A model generated the notes under the pieces. That model did no database searches. It was not told the origin of the DNA and saw nothing but the letters and a program-made list of their open reading frames with translations. Below, piece after piece: positions 42,904 through 53,758 of a stretch of 64,000 nt of DNA; position 1 is the first letter of the stretch, and each line of letters begins with the position of its first letter. The translations under genes and the position numbers were made by a program. Source of the DNA: Paenibacillus humicola. Its GTDB lineage: Bacteria > Bacillota > Bacilli > Paenibacillales > Paenibacillaceae. The stretch lies in contig NZ_JAQGPL010000001.1 of the NCBI RefSeq assembly GCF_028826105.1, forward strand, positions 766,001 through 830,000. The letters run 5' to 3'.

Positions 42904-44616
42904 GTGAGTTTGCGCATGAGCAGGGAGCAGTACGCCGACATGTTCGGGCCGACGACGGGAGACGCGATCCGGCTTGCGGACACGGAGCTGTTCGCCGTGA
43001 TTGAACGCGATTTTACCGTCTACGGCGACGAAGTGAAGTTCGGCGGCGGCAAGGTCATTCGCGACGGCATGGGGCAGCATCCGCTCGCCGTGCGGGACGA
43101 CGGCGTGATGGACCTGGTCATCACGAACGCCGTGATCGTGGACCATTCCGGTATCGTGAAAGCGGATATCGGCATTCGAGACGGAAAAATCGCGTCCATC
43201 GGCAAGGCGGGCAATCCGCTCCTGATGGACGGTATCGATATGATTATCGGAGCTTCGACGGAAATTATCGCGGGCGAAGGCATGATCGTGACGGCCGGCG
43301 GGATCGATTCGCACATTCATTTTATTTCTCCGCAGCAGATCGACGCCGCGCTGTCCTCGGGCATCACGACGATGATCGGCGGCGGCACCGGCCCCGCCAC
43401 GGGGACGAACGCCACGACCTGCACGCCGGGCGAATGGAACATGTACCGGATGCTGGAGGCGGCGGAGCATTTTCCCGTCAACCTCGGTTTTCTCGGAAAA
43501 GGGAACTCCTCCTCGCCGGAGGCGCTGGAGGAGCAGGTGCGCGCCGGGGCGATCGGCCTGAAGCTGCACGAGGACTGGGGCACGACGGCCGCGGCGATCG
43601 ACTGCTGTCTCGGCGTCGCCGACCGTTACGACGTGCAGGTCGCGATCCATACCGACACGCTGAACGAAGGCGGCTTCGTGGAGGAGACGCTGAAGGCGAT
43701 CGGCGGCCGCGTCATCCACACGTACCATACGGAGGGCGCCGGCGGCGGCCACGCGCCGGATATTATCAAGGTGGCGAGCTATCCGAACATTTTGCCGTCC
43801 TCGACGAATCCAACGCGGCCGTATACGAGGAACACGATCGACGAACATTTGGACATGCTGATGGTGTGCCATCACCTCGACCCCAACGTGCCGGAGGATA
43901 TCGCTTTCGCCGATTCGCGGATTCGCAAAGAGACGATCGCGGCGGAGGACATTTTGCACGATCTGGGCGTGTTCAGCATGATCAGCTCGGATTCGCAGGC
44001 GATGGGACGCGTCGGCGAGGTAGTGCTCCGGACGTGGCAGACGGCAGACAAGATGAAAAAGCAGCGCGGCAAGCTGCCGGGCGACGAAGGCATCGGCGAC
44101 AACGGCCGGATCAAGCGGTACGTCGCCAAATATACGATCAATCCGGCGATCACGCACGGCATTGCCGATTATGTTGGCTCGGTCGAGGTCGGCAAATACG
44201 CCGATCTGGTGCTGTGGCATCCGGCCTTCTTCGGCGTGCGGCCCGAGCTCGTGCTGAAGGGCGGCTTTATCGCGCACAGCCTGATGGGCGATCCGAACGC
44301 GTCGATTCCGACGCCGCAGCCGGTCATGTACCGGCCGATGTTCGGGTCGTTCGGCAAGGCGGTGCGGGGCACCTCGTTCACGTTCGTGTCGCAGGCCGCT
44401 TACGAGCTGGGCATCGGCGAGCGGCTCGGGTTGACGAAGACGCTGCTGCCGGTGAAGGGCGTGCGGAATCTGAGCAAAGCCGATATGATTCATAACGGCG
44501 AAATGCCGCGGATCGACGTCGATCCGCAGACGTATGAAGTGAAAGTGGACGGGCAGCTCGTGACCTGCGAGCCTGCGGACGTGCTGCCGATGGCGCAGCG
44601 GTACTTTTTATTTTAG
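42904..44616 (+). CDS. ureC: Urease alpha (catalytic) subunit
   Basis: 570 residues. The nickel ligands and catalytic residues are all present: H137 and H139 in DSHIHF, the lysine to be carbamylated K220 in GLKLHEDW, H249, H275, C322 and H323 in VCHHLDP, and D363. GTG 42904 with AGGAG at 8 bases gives the usual start [10 protein letters not shown]; an upstream GTG at 42895 overlaps the ribosome site. Should be fully active once matured by UreEFGD. Confidence 0.98.
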   Translation: MSLRMSREQYADMFGPTTGDAIRLADTELFAVIERDFTVYGDEVKFGGGKVIRDGMGQHPLAVRDDGVMDLVITNAVIVDHSGIVKADIGIRDGKIASIGKAGNPLLMDGIDMIIGASTEIIAGEGMIVTAGGIDSHIHFISPQQIDAALSSGITTMIGGGTGPATGTNATTCTPGEWNMYRMLEAAEHFPVNLGFLGKGNSSSPEALEEQVRAGAIGLKLHEDWGTTAAAIDCCLGVADRYDVQVAIHTDTLNEGGFVEETLKAIGGRVIHTYHTEGAGGGHAPDIIKVASYPNILPSSTNPTRPYTRNTIDEHLDMLMVCHHLDPNVPEDIAFADSRIRKETIAAEDILHDLGVFSMISSDSQAMGRVGEVVLRTWQTADKMKKQRGKLPGDEGIGDNGRIKRYVAKYTINPAITHGIADYVGSVEVGKYADLVLWHPAFFGVRPELVLKGGFIAHSLMGDPNASIPTPQPVMYRPMFGSFGKAVRGTSFTFVSQAAYELGIGERLGLTKTLLPVKGVRNLSKADMIHNGEMPRIDVDPQTYEVKVDGQLVTCEPADVLPMAQRYFLF

Positions 44617-44638
44617 ACGGAAGGGGCCAGCGCGTAAC

Positions 44639-45085
44639 ATGATCATTGAACGCATCGTCGGAAATATCGCCACGACGCCGCTGTCCGCCGCACATCGCGA
44701 GAAGGTCTATATGCGCAGCGACGATCTGGTCAAGCGCATTCAGCGCGTGACCTCCGATCACGGCCGGGTGATCGGGATCCGGCTTCAGGAGCCGAAGGAT
44801 CTGCAGGACGGGGATATTTTGTTCGCGGACGAACGCAACGCGATCGTCATCAGCGTCATCCCGGACCGCCTGATCGTCATCCGCCCGGAGACGATCCGGC
44901 AGATGGGCTTTATCGCTCACCAGCTCGGCAACCGGCACACGCCGGCACAGTTCGAGGAGAACGAGATGCTCGTCATGCACGACCGCCTGATCGAAGAGCT
45001 GCTGCAGCAGCACGGCGTGCCGTATGCGGTCGAGGAACGGTCGGTGCGGCAGGCGTTCCGCCACATCGGCCACAGCCATGGATAA
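44639..45085 (+). CDS. ureE: Urease nickel chaperone UreE
   Basis: 148 residues. The metal-binding core [14 protein letters not shown] is conserved; the C-terminal histidine tail is short (RHIGHSHG), unlike the long His-rich tails of some enterobacterial UreE. Delivers nickel to the UreFGD complex. It overlaps ureF by eight bases. Confidence 0.95.
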   Translation: MIIERIVGNIATTPLSAAHREKVYMRSDDLVKRIQRVTSDHGRVIGIRLQEPKDLQDGDILFADERNAIVISVIPDRLIVIRPETIRQMGFIAHQLGNRHTPAQFEENEMLVMHDRLIEELLQQHGVPYAVEERSVRQAFRHIGHSHG

Positions 45086-45917
45086 ATGGCGGCTTGTGCT
45101 GCTCCAGCTGTGCGACAGCGGCTTCCCGTCCGGCGCTTTCTCCCACTCGTTCGGCTTCGAAACGTACGTGCAGGAGGGGCGCATTACGGACAGCCGCACG
45201 TTCCGCGCCTGGCTCGAAGCGTATTTGCTCCGGCAGTGGGTCTATAACGAAGGCTTCGCGCTGCGTCTGGCGTATGAAGCGCTGGAGGGCGGCATGCCGG
45301 CTGAGGCGTCCGCATTAATAGCTCAGGGCACGGCGCAGACAGGACGGCGTATCCGGGCGGCCGGCTTGCCGCTTGACCGCCGTTCCGATGGAGCGCACCA
45401 AAAGGCGCCGGAAGACGCTGCACCCGCTCCGGCTGACGCTGGGGTGTTCGCGGCGGTCTGGGCGCTTGACCGCCGGATGGCGGCGCAGACGATTCCGCAC
45501 GAATCGCGAACGGCCGGCATCCGCATGGGCCGGCGCATGCTGGAGCTTGTGCGCAGCCTGTGGCCGGACGTCGCCGGGCTCGTCGAATACGGCGCGCAAA
45601 TCGCGGCGGGACGCTGCCGAGGGCAGACGGCGATCGTCTTCGCGATCGTCTGCCGCGGCAGCGGCGTTCCGCTGCGCGAAGCGCTGCTGCATCTCGCGTA
45701 CGCGGGCTCGGCGGCGCTCGTGCAAAATGCCGTACGTGCCATCCCGCTCGGCCAGACCGACGGCCAGCGGCTGCTTGCCGGGCTGCACGGCGTATGGGAA
45801 GCGGCCGCGGAAGCCGTCCAGTGGCTGCACGAGGACGATTTCGGCATCAGCCCGCCGGGGCTGGAGCTCGCCGCCATCCGGCACGAGCGGCTCGACGGAC
45901 GCATGTTTATGTCATAA
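45078..45917 (+). CDS. ureF: Urease accessory protein UreF, with an inserted segment
   Basis: 279 residues, about 50 longer than usual. The N-terminus [19 protein letters not shown] and the C-terminal part are typical UreF. The extra length lies at about 72-122, including [20 protein letters not shown], a flexible Ala/Pro-rich stretch in a position that is normally compact. The frame is open throughout. UreF gates GTP-dependent nickel transfer with UreG and UreD. The ATG overlaps ureE. Function is likely kept but deserves a check. Confidence 0.9.
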   Translation: MDKWRLVLLQLCDSGFPSGAFSHSFGFETYVQEGRITDSRTFRAWLEAYLLRQWVYNEGFALRLAYEALEGGMPAEASALIAQGTAQTGRRIRAAGLPLDRRSDGAHQKAPEDAAPAPADAGVFAAVWALDRRMAAQTIPHESRTAGIRMGRRMLELVRSLWPDVAGLVEYGAQIAAGRCRGQTAIVFAIVCRGSGVPLREALLHLAYAGSAALVQNAVRAIPLGQTDGQRLLAGLHGVWEAAAEAVQWLHEDDFGISPPGLELAAIRHERLDGRMFMS

Positions 45918-45996
45918 CGGACAACATGTACATTCGCGTGTCGTAACGGACAACGGACGCATGCGCATGTCATGACGGATAACGAATGGTGAACAT
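45910..45996 (+). repeat. Three imperfect 29-base tandem repeats between ureF and ureG
   Basis: The core TGTCATAACGGACAAC at 45910 recurs at 45939 (TGTCGTAACGGACAAC) and 45968 (TGTCATGACGGATAAC), exactly 29 bases apart. The first copy includes the ureF stop codon. A fainter related string continues to about 46013. The spacing stretches the ureF-ureG gap to 129 bases in an otherwise tight cluster. Confidence 0.8.
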
Positions 45997-46046
45997 TGGA
46001 TAATGAACAACGAACGGCAGACCATTAGCCAAGGGAGGAAAGCGGA

Positions 46047-46667
46047 ATGAAACCGATTCGAATCGGGGTGGGCGGACCGGTCGGCGCCGGCAAAACGATG
46101 CTCGTCGAACGCCTGACGCGCCATTTGCACGAGCGGCTGAGCCTCGCCGTTGTGACCAACGATATTTATACGAAGGAAGATGCGGCTTTTCTGATCCGCA
46201 ACGGCGTGCTCCCGGAGGACCGCATTATCGGTGTGGAAACCGGTGGCTGTCCGCATACGGCAATTCGCGAGGACGCTTCGATGAACTTCGCCGCCATCGA
46301 CGAATTGATTGCGCGGCATCCGGATGTTCAGCTGATCTTCGTCGAGAGCGGCGGCGACAACCTGTCCGCGACCTTCAGCCCGGAGCTGGTCGATTTCAGC
46401 ATTTACGTAATCGACGTGGCGCAGGGCGAGAAGATCCCCCGCAAGGGCGGACAGGGCATGATCAAATCCGATCTGCTTGTCATCAACAAGATCGACCTGG
46501 CCCCATACGTGGGGGCGAGCCTGGAAGTGATGGACGCCGAAGCGACAAGCGCCCGCGGCGGCCGGCCGGTCATTATGACCAATCTGAAGATCGACCACGG
46601 TCTCGATAAGGTCATCGCCTGGCTGCGCGAGGAAGTGCTGCTGGAGGGCCTGAATGCCGGCGCTTGA
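46047..46667 (+). CDS. ureG: Urease accessory GTPase UreG
   Basis: 206 residues. P-loop GGPVGAGKT (9-17), the metal-binding CPH in [27 protein letters not shown] and the G4 motif NKID are all intact. Uses GTP to drive nickel insertion. ATG follows AGGGAGG. Confidence 0.97.
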   Translation: MKPIRIGVGGPVGAGKTMLVERLTRHLHERLSLAVVTNDIYTKEDAAFLIRNGVLPEDRIIGVETGGCPHTAIREDASMNFAAIDELIARHPDVQLIFVESGGDNLSATFSPELVDFSIYVIDVAQGEKIPRKGGQGMIKSDLLVINKIDLAPYVGASLEVMDAEATSARGGRPVIMTNLKIDHGLDKVIAWLREEVLLEGLNAGA

Positions 46668-47490
46668 TGCCGCGCGCTACACCGGCTATCTGCGGCTGAC
46701 GGCCTGCCTCCGCCAGGGACGGACGACGCTTGCCGAATCGATCGGCACCGGCGCCTATAAGCCGTCCCGGCTCGTGGAGGCGGAAGGGGCGGCCGGCGCG
46801 CTCTTGTATCTGATGAATCCGGGAGGCGGCTTCGTCGACGGCGACCGTTACCGGCTGGAAATTGCGGCGGAAGCGAGGGCGGAGCTGGCCGTCACGACGC
46901 AATCGGCGACGAAGGTGTACAAGACGCCGCGGGACTGCGTCCGCTCCGATACGGAGATCCGCATCGCCGCCGGCGCGCTGGTCGAGCTGCTGCCCGACCC
47001 CGTCATTGCTTATGCGGATGCGCGATATTTCCAGCGCACGCGCATTTGCCTTGAGCCCGGCGCCTCCGTCATCGTCGCCGATGCATGGACGCCGGGCTGG
47101 AGCCCGTCCGGCGCCCCTTTCACGTACGAGCGTATCGACTCGTTGACCGAGCTGTATCTGGACGGCGAGCTAAAGGCGCGCGACCGGCTCGCGCTTGTTC
47201 CTTCCGCCGGCGGCGAGTGGGACGACCTCGACGGCTTTACGCATTACGGGTCGCTGCTCGCCGTGCACGAGAAGGCCGACGCGGCCGCGCAGGACAAGCT
47301 GGCCCAGCATCTGGCGGAGCGGCTGGAAGGCAGCGGCATCCGCTTCGGGCTGACCCGTCTGGACATGGCCGGGTGCATGCTTCGGGTGATGGCCGGCAGC
47401 ACCGAACAGCTGCGCTTGGCGATCGATGTCTGCCACGGCTATATCCGCCGGGAATGGCTCGGCAAACCGCCGCTGCGGCTGCGGAAGTAA
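46654..47490 (+). CDS. ureD: Urease accessory protein UreD
   Basis: 278 residues. [25 protein letters not shown] and [17 protein letters not shown] are conserved in UreD (UreH). It forms the scaffold on which UreF and UreG mature the apoenzyme. It overlaps ureG by 14 bases. Last gene of the cluster. Confidence 0.96.
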   Translation: MPALDAARYTGYLRLTACLRQGRTTLAESIGTGAYKPSRLVEAEGAAGALLYLMNPGGGFVDGDRYRLEIAAEARAELAVTTQSATKVYKTPRDCVRSDTEIRIAAGALVELLPDPVIAYADARYFQRTRICLEPGASVIVADAWTPGWSPSGAPFTYERIDSLTELYLDGELKARDRLALVPSAGGEWDDLDGFTHYGSLLAVHEKADAAAQDKLAQHLAERLEGSGIRFGLTRLDMAGCMLRVMAGSTEQLRLAIDVCHGYIRREWLGKPPLRLRK

Positions 47491-47531
47491 GAACGGATAA
47501 ATCAGCTCGAATTCGACACAATGCGACTTTT

Positions 47532-47574
47532 CGGAAGGCGCGGGTCTTAGGATCTGCGCCTTCCGATTTTTTTT
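47532..47574 (+). terminator. Terminator of the urease cluster
   Basis: Ten-base arms CGGAAGGCGC and GCGCCTTCCG around a 14-base loop, then A and eight T. Confidence 0.92.
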
Positions 47575-47630
47575 GCCCAAAATGCGACAAAGGCATGAAC
47601 CAATTGTTACATTCTGGAATATAACGGATA

Positions 47631-47644
47631 TGTAAGCGTATACT
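47631..47644. promoter_or_regulatory. cre-like site upstream of the GH5 gene
   Basis: TGTAAGCGTATACT matches the catabolite-responsive element at 12 of 14 positions. A second cre-like palindrome, GAAGCGCTTTC at 47776-47786, lies 19 bases before the start. Both suggest CcpA control of locus B. The rest of 47491-47805 has no gene. Confidence 0.45.
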
Positions 47645-47805
47645 TGATTAGGGGTGTCATTCCCGTCATGTCGAGAGCCTGGCATGATCGTGCGGCATGA
47701 TGAGGCTGATTTTCGGGGAGGAGGGCTGCCTGAAATCGTTGGCGGAGCGTAAGCGAAGCGATTTTGCGCAAAATATGAAGCGCTTTCAACTGGAGGGGTA
47801 TGCGC

Positions 47806-50143
47806 ATGAAGAACGTGTCGAAAAAAGGTCTGCGCTTTTTTCGTTTTCATGCTTGCCGCAGCAGCTTGCCTGTTTATCGGTAATTCGGATCGCGCTTTTG
47901 GCGATCCCGCGAATTGGATTACGCGAAACGGCGACAAGCTGATGGACGGGGGAACCGAGTTCCGGTTTATCGGAACGAACGCCCCGTTCCTGGGCAGAAC
48001 ATGGGGCGACCCGGCGGAGTTCGAGGACGAAATCCGCGCGGCAAGCCAGTCGGGAATCAATGTGATCCGCCTGTATCCGTTCGAAGTCAAAATGAGCAGC
48101 GATCCCGCAGGTACCTATCGACACGTCATGGGACCCGGTAACTTCAATGACAGCGCCTTTCGGTTATTCGACAAAATTCTTCAGCTCGCGAACCGGTACA
48201 ACGTCAGGCTGATCATTCCTTTTGTGGACGCCTACACCTATGTGGGCGGCACGGCCGATTGGGCGGCATTCCGCGGCAAAAGCGCCGATTCTTTCTGGAG
48301 CGACCCGGTCGTAAAACAGGATTTCAAGGATTTCATCCGGTACGTCGTGAACCGGACCAACACGATAACGAACGTGCCGTACAAGAACGATAAAGCCATT
48401 CTGGCCTGGCAGCTCGGTAACGAGCTTCGTTCCACGGACAGCTGGACGAGCGAGATGGCGGCGTATATCAAGAGTCTGGACCCGAATCACCTTGTGGGAG
48501 ACGGCGGGTATGTGCGCGCCCAGGGCATCAGGAGCAATGCGCTGAACGACCCTAATATCGATTTTATTGATCCGCATATCTATCTATACCACAATTATGC
48601 GGATCCGGTCGCAACGCTGAACAACTGGAGAGCGACGACGCAGGGGAAAAAGCCGCTCATCATCGGCGAATTCGGCGATTTCCCGCCGGAAACGACCGAT
48701 CGGCTGCTGAGCACGATGCAAAGCAACGGCACGACGGGCGCGATGATCTGGGGCACGATGTTCCATCACCGGATGGGCGGATGGCATTGGCCGCCGGTCG
48801 GCGACTGGTCGTACGTGCGTTACCCCGGATTCCCGAGCGGCGACTGGGCGAACGAATCGGCGGTCATCGAGCTGCTGCGAAGCTATGCGTATTCGTTCAG
48901 AGGCTCGGCTGTCCCGGCATGGCCGGCGCCGGACGCCCCGGTGCTGTTTCCGTCGGATTCCGTCCATGCGCTGTCGTGGATGGGCGTCTCGACCGCGGCT
49001 TCTTACGACCTCGAACGTGCGGCCTCGGCGAACGGACCGTGGACGGTCATCGCCGGCGGCGTAACGGATGACGTGACGGCCCCGGAAAATTACAACTACA
49101 CCGTGCCGGTCGCGGACGACCCGGACGCTGTGCTGGGAAAGGGCTATTTTTACCGGGTCAGAGCGAAAAGCCCCTCGGGCGTTTATTCCCCGTATTCCAA
49201 CGTCATCGGGCCGATGAAGCCGCGGGAAACGACGGTCGTCGATAACGGGAGCGGCAGTTATTCGGAGTCGGGGACCTGGGGAAGCAGCTCGCTTCCCGGC
49301 AGCTACGGCGGCGGCTCCCGCTACAGCAGCGCAGCCGGGAGCACGGCGAAGTGGATGCTGAACGTTCAAGCTCCCGGTTATTATAACGTCTATGTCCGTT
49401 ATCCTTATCATCAATCCTCGTCGCAAAGCGTAACGTATACGGTGTACCATAACGGGGCTGCCGACAGGGTGTCCGTCGACCAGCTGAGTATTGCCCAGGG
49501 TCAGTGGCGTCTGGTCGATACCGCTTATTTTGCCGCCGGACCCGGTCAATACGTCATGCTTACCGCCGGCGGCAAAGCCGGTACCTCCGGCAGCAACAGC
49601 CGGGCCGACGCGGTCATGATTGAGCCGGTGCTGTTCGGCGACCTGTTCCAGAGCGGCGGGACGAACGGCTGGACACTGGCAAGCGGCGCTTGGGCTCCGG
49701 CGAGCGACATCTCGATGGTGCTGAAGCAGTCCGCGCCGGGCGTTGCGGAGGCGAGGGCCGGGGGCGTCTATGCGAACGCCGCCGTGACCGCGGCTGTCAA
49801 AGCGTACAGCGAAGGCACCGAAGCCGCATCCGGGCTGATTGCCCGGGCGAGCGCCGACCTGTCCAGCTTCTATACGATGCGGATCAATTACGATCAGCGC
49901 AAGGTTCAGCTGTACAAGAAAATAAACGGCGTCTGGACGAAGCTCGCGGAAGCGGAGCAGTCGGCAAGCCCGGGAACCTGGTATTTGCTGCGGCTTGAGC
50001 TGAGCGGCCGCTATCTGACCGGGTACGTCAACGGCGTCCGGAAAATCAGCGCCGCCGACGCCAGTCTGACCGAAGGGTATGCCGGACTGCGCACGCATAA
50101 CCAGACGGCCGTATTCGACAATTTCATCGTGGCGCCGGATTAA
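47806..50143 (+). CDS. Secreted GH5-type glycanase with frameshift in the signal peptide
   Basis: The best start, ATG 47806 behind GGAGGGG, gives MKNVSKKGLRFF and then leaves the frame; the main frame picks up as VFMLAAAACLFIGN. Dropping one T from the T6 run at 47836-47841 would join them into a normal signal peptide. From 47849 the frame encodes 764 residues: a GH5-type barrel with acid/base glutamate in LGNEL (48422) and nucleophile in IGEFGD (48668), a fibronectin-like segment, a golvesin-like domain (VDNGSGSYSESGTW) and a C-terminal LamG-like domain (GLIARASADLSSFYTMRI). Substrate probably a plant beta-glycan or mannan. Confidence 0.75.
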
Positions 50144-50233
50144 CCGGCGTCCACGCTTCGCGATAGCCGTGCGGCCGCCCTGGCCCGCACGGTTTTGAAG
50201 CGTATACACCGGTTCGGCGGAAGGAATAACGTT

Positions 50234-52069
50234 ATGTTCAATCCAAGGAAAGCCAGTTTTAAAGTGAAGCTGCTGCTCGGGATTTCGGCTATCATCCTGT
50301 TTACATTTTCCATGGCCGGCGTCTTCTCGTACCGGACGCATCTGCGGCTGTTCGAGGACGAGGTCAGCGGCAGGTACGTCAAAGCCGGCGAGCAGGCGAT
50401 GGCGCAGCTCGATCTGCGGATCCGGGAGCTTTCCCGCATCGCAAACTACGTCGTATTCAACCCGACAATCGAGAAGAACGTAACGAAGCTGTCAAAGGGC
50501 GGCGTGCCGCCGGTCGACCGATATTCGATGCAGAGCGAGATCGGCGCCGAGCTTGGCCAAGTGAAATTCGACGCGCCGCAGGTGCTGTCGCTCTACCTGT
50601 TCGACCTCAGCGGTCGGAACTATTATTACGGACTGATGCGGGAATCCGTCGAACCGATCGTAGGCGAGACGTTCAAGGAAATTCTCGCGAAGGTGCAGGC
50701 ATCGGAAGGCGAAATGGTATGGATGAACAAGCGGCTGCCGAGCCATATCGAGAAAAGCGGATACCGCGACGTCGTCATCGCCGCCCAGTGGATGCGCAGC
50801 AAGTTTATTATCGAGAGCAACTCGGAGCAGCTGGACGAAGGGTACATGGAAGACGGCGGCGGGATGTACGGCATGATGGTCATGGTCGTCGACCAGTATT
50901 TCCTGGCCCGGTCGTTCCGCGAAATTGCAGGCGGGGACCATGCGGGAAGCGTCTATTTGTTCGACCGGCACCATAACCTGCTGTATACGAACGACATGCG
51001 GACGGGACCAGCCGAAGCCGCGAAGCTGCTGGAGCGCAAAACCGACGGAATCGAGAAAGCGGGGGGCGCTTCGTACTACTTCGCGAAGCATGTTTCGCCG
51101 GAGACGCAGTTTACGCTCGTCAGCCGCATCTCGATGGCCGATTTTCTTGAAAAAAGCCGGCTGATCCTGAAAATCAGCGTCGCAAGCGGCGGCATCAGCG
51201 TCCTGCTCAGCGCAATGCTGATTTTCCTGCTCAGCCACCGGCTGCTGCGACCGCTCCGGGAGCTGGTACCCGCGATGCGGACGATGCGGGAAGGCAAGTT
51301 CGATATTCGCATCAAGCCGCGCTCGAGCGACGAGCTCGGGTATATCGCGGACAGCTTCAACGCGATGGCGGCGAACCTGAGCTCGCTGATCAAGGAAGTG
51401 TACTTGCGCCAAATCAGTGAAAAGGAAGCGGAGCTGAAGGCGCTGCAGGCGCAGCTGAACCCGCATTTCCTGTACAACACGCTGAACGGCCTTTACTGGA
51501 AGCTCTACCTGCAGGACGACCGCGAAACCGCAAGCCTCGTCTCCGCGCTGTCCGGGCTGCTGAAATATTCGCTCGAGCGGGTGCGCAAACGGACGACGCT
51601 GCGGGAGGAGATCGAGCAGATCCGCAATTTTTTGCGCATCCAGGACGCCTTCGTAAGCAGCCGCTTTCACGCCCGCATCGAGATGGACGAGGACGTGGCC
51701 GCCTGCCCGACGCTGCGGCTGTTCCTGCAGCCGATCGTCGAGAACGTGTTCGTGCATGCCTTTCGGGAACAGCGCGATACGCCGAACGAGCTGCTGATTC
51801 GCGCGTACCGGCTTCATTCGTTTCTGAAGCTGGAGGTTTCCGACAACGGCTGCGGGATGAGCCCGGCCGAGATTGCCCGGGTCATGTCGGACGAGCTCGC
51901 GGACGAAGGCCGCACGCCGCTCGGCGTACGCAGCGTCATGCGCCGCATCGATCTGATGTACGGTCCGCCTTACCGGCTGGAAATCGCGAGCGCGCCGGGG
52001 GAAGGGACGACCGTCCATCTGTTTTTGCCGCTCGTTCAAGGCGCGGAAGAAAGGGAGACGGACGTATGA
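50234..52069 (+). CDS. YesM-type sensor histidine kinase
   Basis: 611 residues from ATG 50234 (AAGGA upstream). Membrane segment 13-30, extracytoplasmic sensor to about 310, second membrane segment about 313-336, HAMP linker, phospho-acceptor region LQAQLNPHFLYNTLN with H411, and a C-terminal ATPase domain with IVENVFVHAF and SDNGCGM. Its stop overlaps the response regulator start (ATGA). It likely senses a glycan product and controls the transporter downstream. Confidence 0.93.
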   Translation: MFNPRKASFKVKLLLGISAIILFTFSMAGVFSYRTHLRLFEDEVSGRYVKAGEQAMAQLDLRIRELSRIANYVVFNPTIEKNVTKLSKGGVPPVDRYSMQSEIGAELGQVKFDAPQVLSLYLFDLSGRNYYYGLMRESVEPIVGETFKEILAKVQASEGEMVWMNKRLPSHIEKSGYRDVVIAAQWMRSKFIIESNSEQLDEGYMEDGGGMYGMMVMVVDQYFLARSFREIAGGDHAGSVYLFDRHHNLLYTNDMRTGPAEAAKLLERKTDGIEKAGGASYYFAKHVSPETQFTLVSRISMADFLEKSRLILKISVASGGISVLLSAMLIFLLSHRLLRPLRELVPAMRTMREGKFDIRIKPRSSDELGYIADSFNAMAANLSSLIKEVYLRQISEKEAELKALQAQLNPHFLYNTLNGLYWKLYLQDDRETASLVSALSGLLKYSLERVRKRTTLREEIEQIRNFLRIQDAFVSSRFHARIEMDEDVAACPTLRLFLQPIVENVFVHAFREQRDTPNELLIRAYRLHSFLKLEVSDNGCGMSPAEIARVMSDELADEGRTPLGVRSVMRRIDLMYGPPYRLEIASAPGEGTTVHLFLPLVQGAEERETDV

Positions 52070-53607
52070 ACGGAAAACTGCTCATCGTCGAGGACCAGAC
52101 GTTTTTTCGGAAAGGCTTGCGCAAAATGATCGAGGAGCACGCCATCGGCTGGACCGTAACCGGTGAAGCGGAGCACGGCGAGGAAGCGGTCCGGCTGATC
52201 GAGCGCGATCCGCCGGATCTGGTTCTGACGGATATCCGGATGCCGGGCATGGACGGAATTGCGCTGGCCGAGTATGTGCACCGGAACCGGCACCGGTTCG
52301 ATACCGCCCTCATCATGCTGACCGGATACGAGGATTTCAAATACGCCCAGGCGGCGCTGCGGTACGGGGCGATCGATTTTCTGCTGAAGCCGTGCAACGA
52401 GGAGACGCTGATTGCCGTGCTGCGCAAAGCGTTCGAGCACGTCCAGGGAAAACGGCAGGAGAAGCGGCGTCTGCTGGAGGCTGAACGGGAGCGGCGGGAG
52501 AGCCTGCTGCGCGCCTTTATGCTGCGTCTGCCGCACGATGCGGCGGCGGCCATCCGGGAGTCGGAGCAATATTTGAACCGGGAGCTGCTGTTTATCCGCG
52601 TGGACAGCTTTTTCCCCGCGGATAAACCGTACGGCAAGAGGGATCTCGGCCTGCTGCAGTTTGCGCTGTTCAATATTTTGGCCGAGCTGCTCGAAGAATG
52701 CGGCGCGCGGTGGACGTCCGTGCCGCTCGAGTTCGACTGGTTCGCGCTGTTCGTGGAAGGCCCGTATCCGGAAACGTTCAAGCCGTCGGCCGAACGAAAC
52801 GTATACCGCTGTCTCGGCCTTCGCATCGAAGTCTTCCCGGCCGGCCGACTGTCCGAACCGGACGATCTGCCCGCAGCCTGCGAGCGGTTCCGCCGAAATT
52901 CGGAGCCCCGAGCCGGGGCGGGCGATCTTCGCCGCGCTGCCGGACAAGATGCGCCCGTGCGCCAGTCGAAGGTGAAGGAGCTGCAAATGCAGCTCGCTTC
53001 GGAAATCGCGCTTGGGCGGATCGAGTCCTTGAAACGGATGCTGGACCTGGCCTCCTCACGGATATCCGGGCTTTCGCCCGAGGACGCCAGGATGGAGGCG
53101 CTGACGCTGGCGATGGCCATGGACAAGACGGCCGTGCAGTCGTTCGATGCCCGCGCGGAAGACCCGTCGTTCGGCAGACGGCTGGAGGAGCTTCGGCGGA
53201 CGGCGAATGCGGAGGAAGCCGCACAATGGGCGAAGCGGGCGGCGGACGGTTTTCTCGCGGAGTACGAGGACTGGAGAGAGGGACGCAGCCGGAGCATCGT
53301 GAAGCGCACGCTCGAGTATTTGGAACGGCATTACATGGAATCGTGCCCGCTGAAGGAGATGGCCGAGCGGTTCTATGTCAGTCCCGCTTATTTCAGCAAG
53401 CTGTTCAAGAAAGAAACCGGCGACAACTACATCGCCTATTTGACCCGGCTTCGGATGACGAAAGCCGCGATGCTGCTGCTGAATACCGACATGAAGGTGT
53501 TCGAGATCGCGTCCGCGGTCGGCTATGACGATCCGAACTATTTTACGAACGTGTTCCGCATGCTCTACCGGCTGTCGCCCAGCGATTACCGCAAGCGGAA
53601 GCGGTGA
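52066..53607 (+). CDS. YesN-type response regulator with AraC DNA-binding domain
   Basis: 513 residues. The receiver domain has phospho-acceptor D56 in LVLTDIRMPGMDG; the C-terminal AraC helix-turn-helix pair is MAERFYVSPAYFSKLFKKET and FEIASAVGYDDPNYFTNVF. The middle 250 residues are not assigned. Partner of the preceding kinase; expected to activate the ABC transporter genes that follow. Confidence 0.93.
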   Translation: MNGKLLIVEDQTFFRKGLRKMIEEHAIGWTVTGEAEHGEEAVRLIERDPPDLVLTDIRMPGMDGIALAEYVHRNRHRFDTALIMLTGYEDFKYAQAALRYGAIDFLLKPCNEETLIAVLRKAFEHVQGKRQEKRRLLEAERERRESLLRAFMLRLPHDAAAAIRESEQYLNRELLFIRVDSFFPADKPYGKRDLGLLQFALFNILAELLEECGARWTSVPLEFDWFALFVEGPYPETFKPSAERNVYRCLGLRIEVFPAGRLSEPDDLPAACERFRRNSEPRAGAGDLRRAAGQDAPVRQSKVKELQMQLASEIALGRIESLKRMLDLASSRISGLSPEDARMEALTLAMAMDKTAVQSFDARAEDPSFGRRLEELRRTANAEEAAQWAKRAADGFLAEYEDWREGRSRSIVKRTLEYLERHYMESCPLKEMAERFYVSPAYFSKLFKKETGDNYIAYLTRLRMTKAAMLLLNTDMKVFEIASAVGYDDPNYFTNVFRMLYRLSPSDYRKRKR

Positions 53608-53758
53608 CCGGAGCGCCGCCGGCGCGGCGGCCGAAGACGAGCAAAAAATTACAGGTTTTCGTCAATTCCTTCAAGGCCGGCAAGGACGTCCTCCCCTTAA
53701 AATAAAGGTGCGCACATAAGCGGCGCGTTCATTCTGCGGCAAGGGGGGGAGTCATTTC

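Noticed and set aside
42841..44493. 550-codon minus-strand open frame opposite ureC
   Set aside because: The plus strand encodes a complete UreC with all active-site residues; the antisense frame has no recognisable domain.
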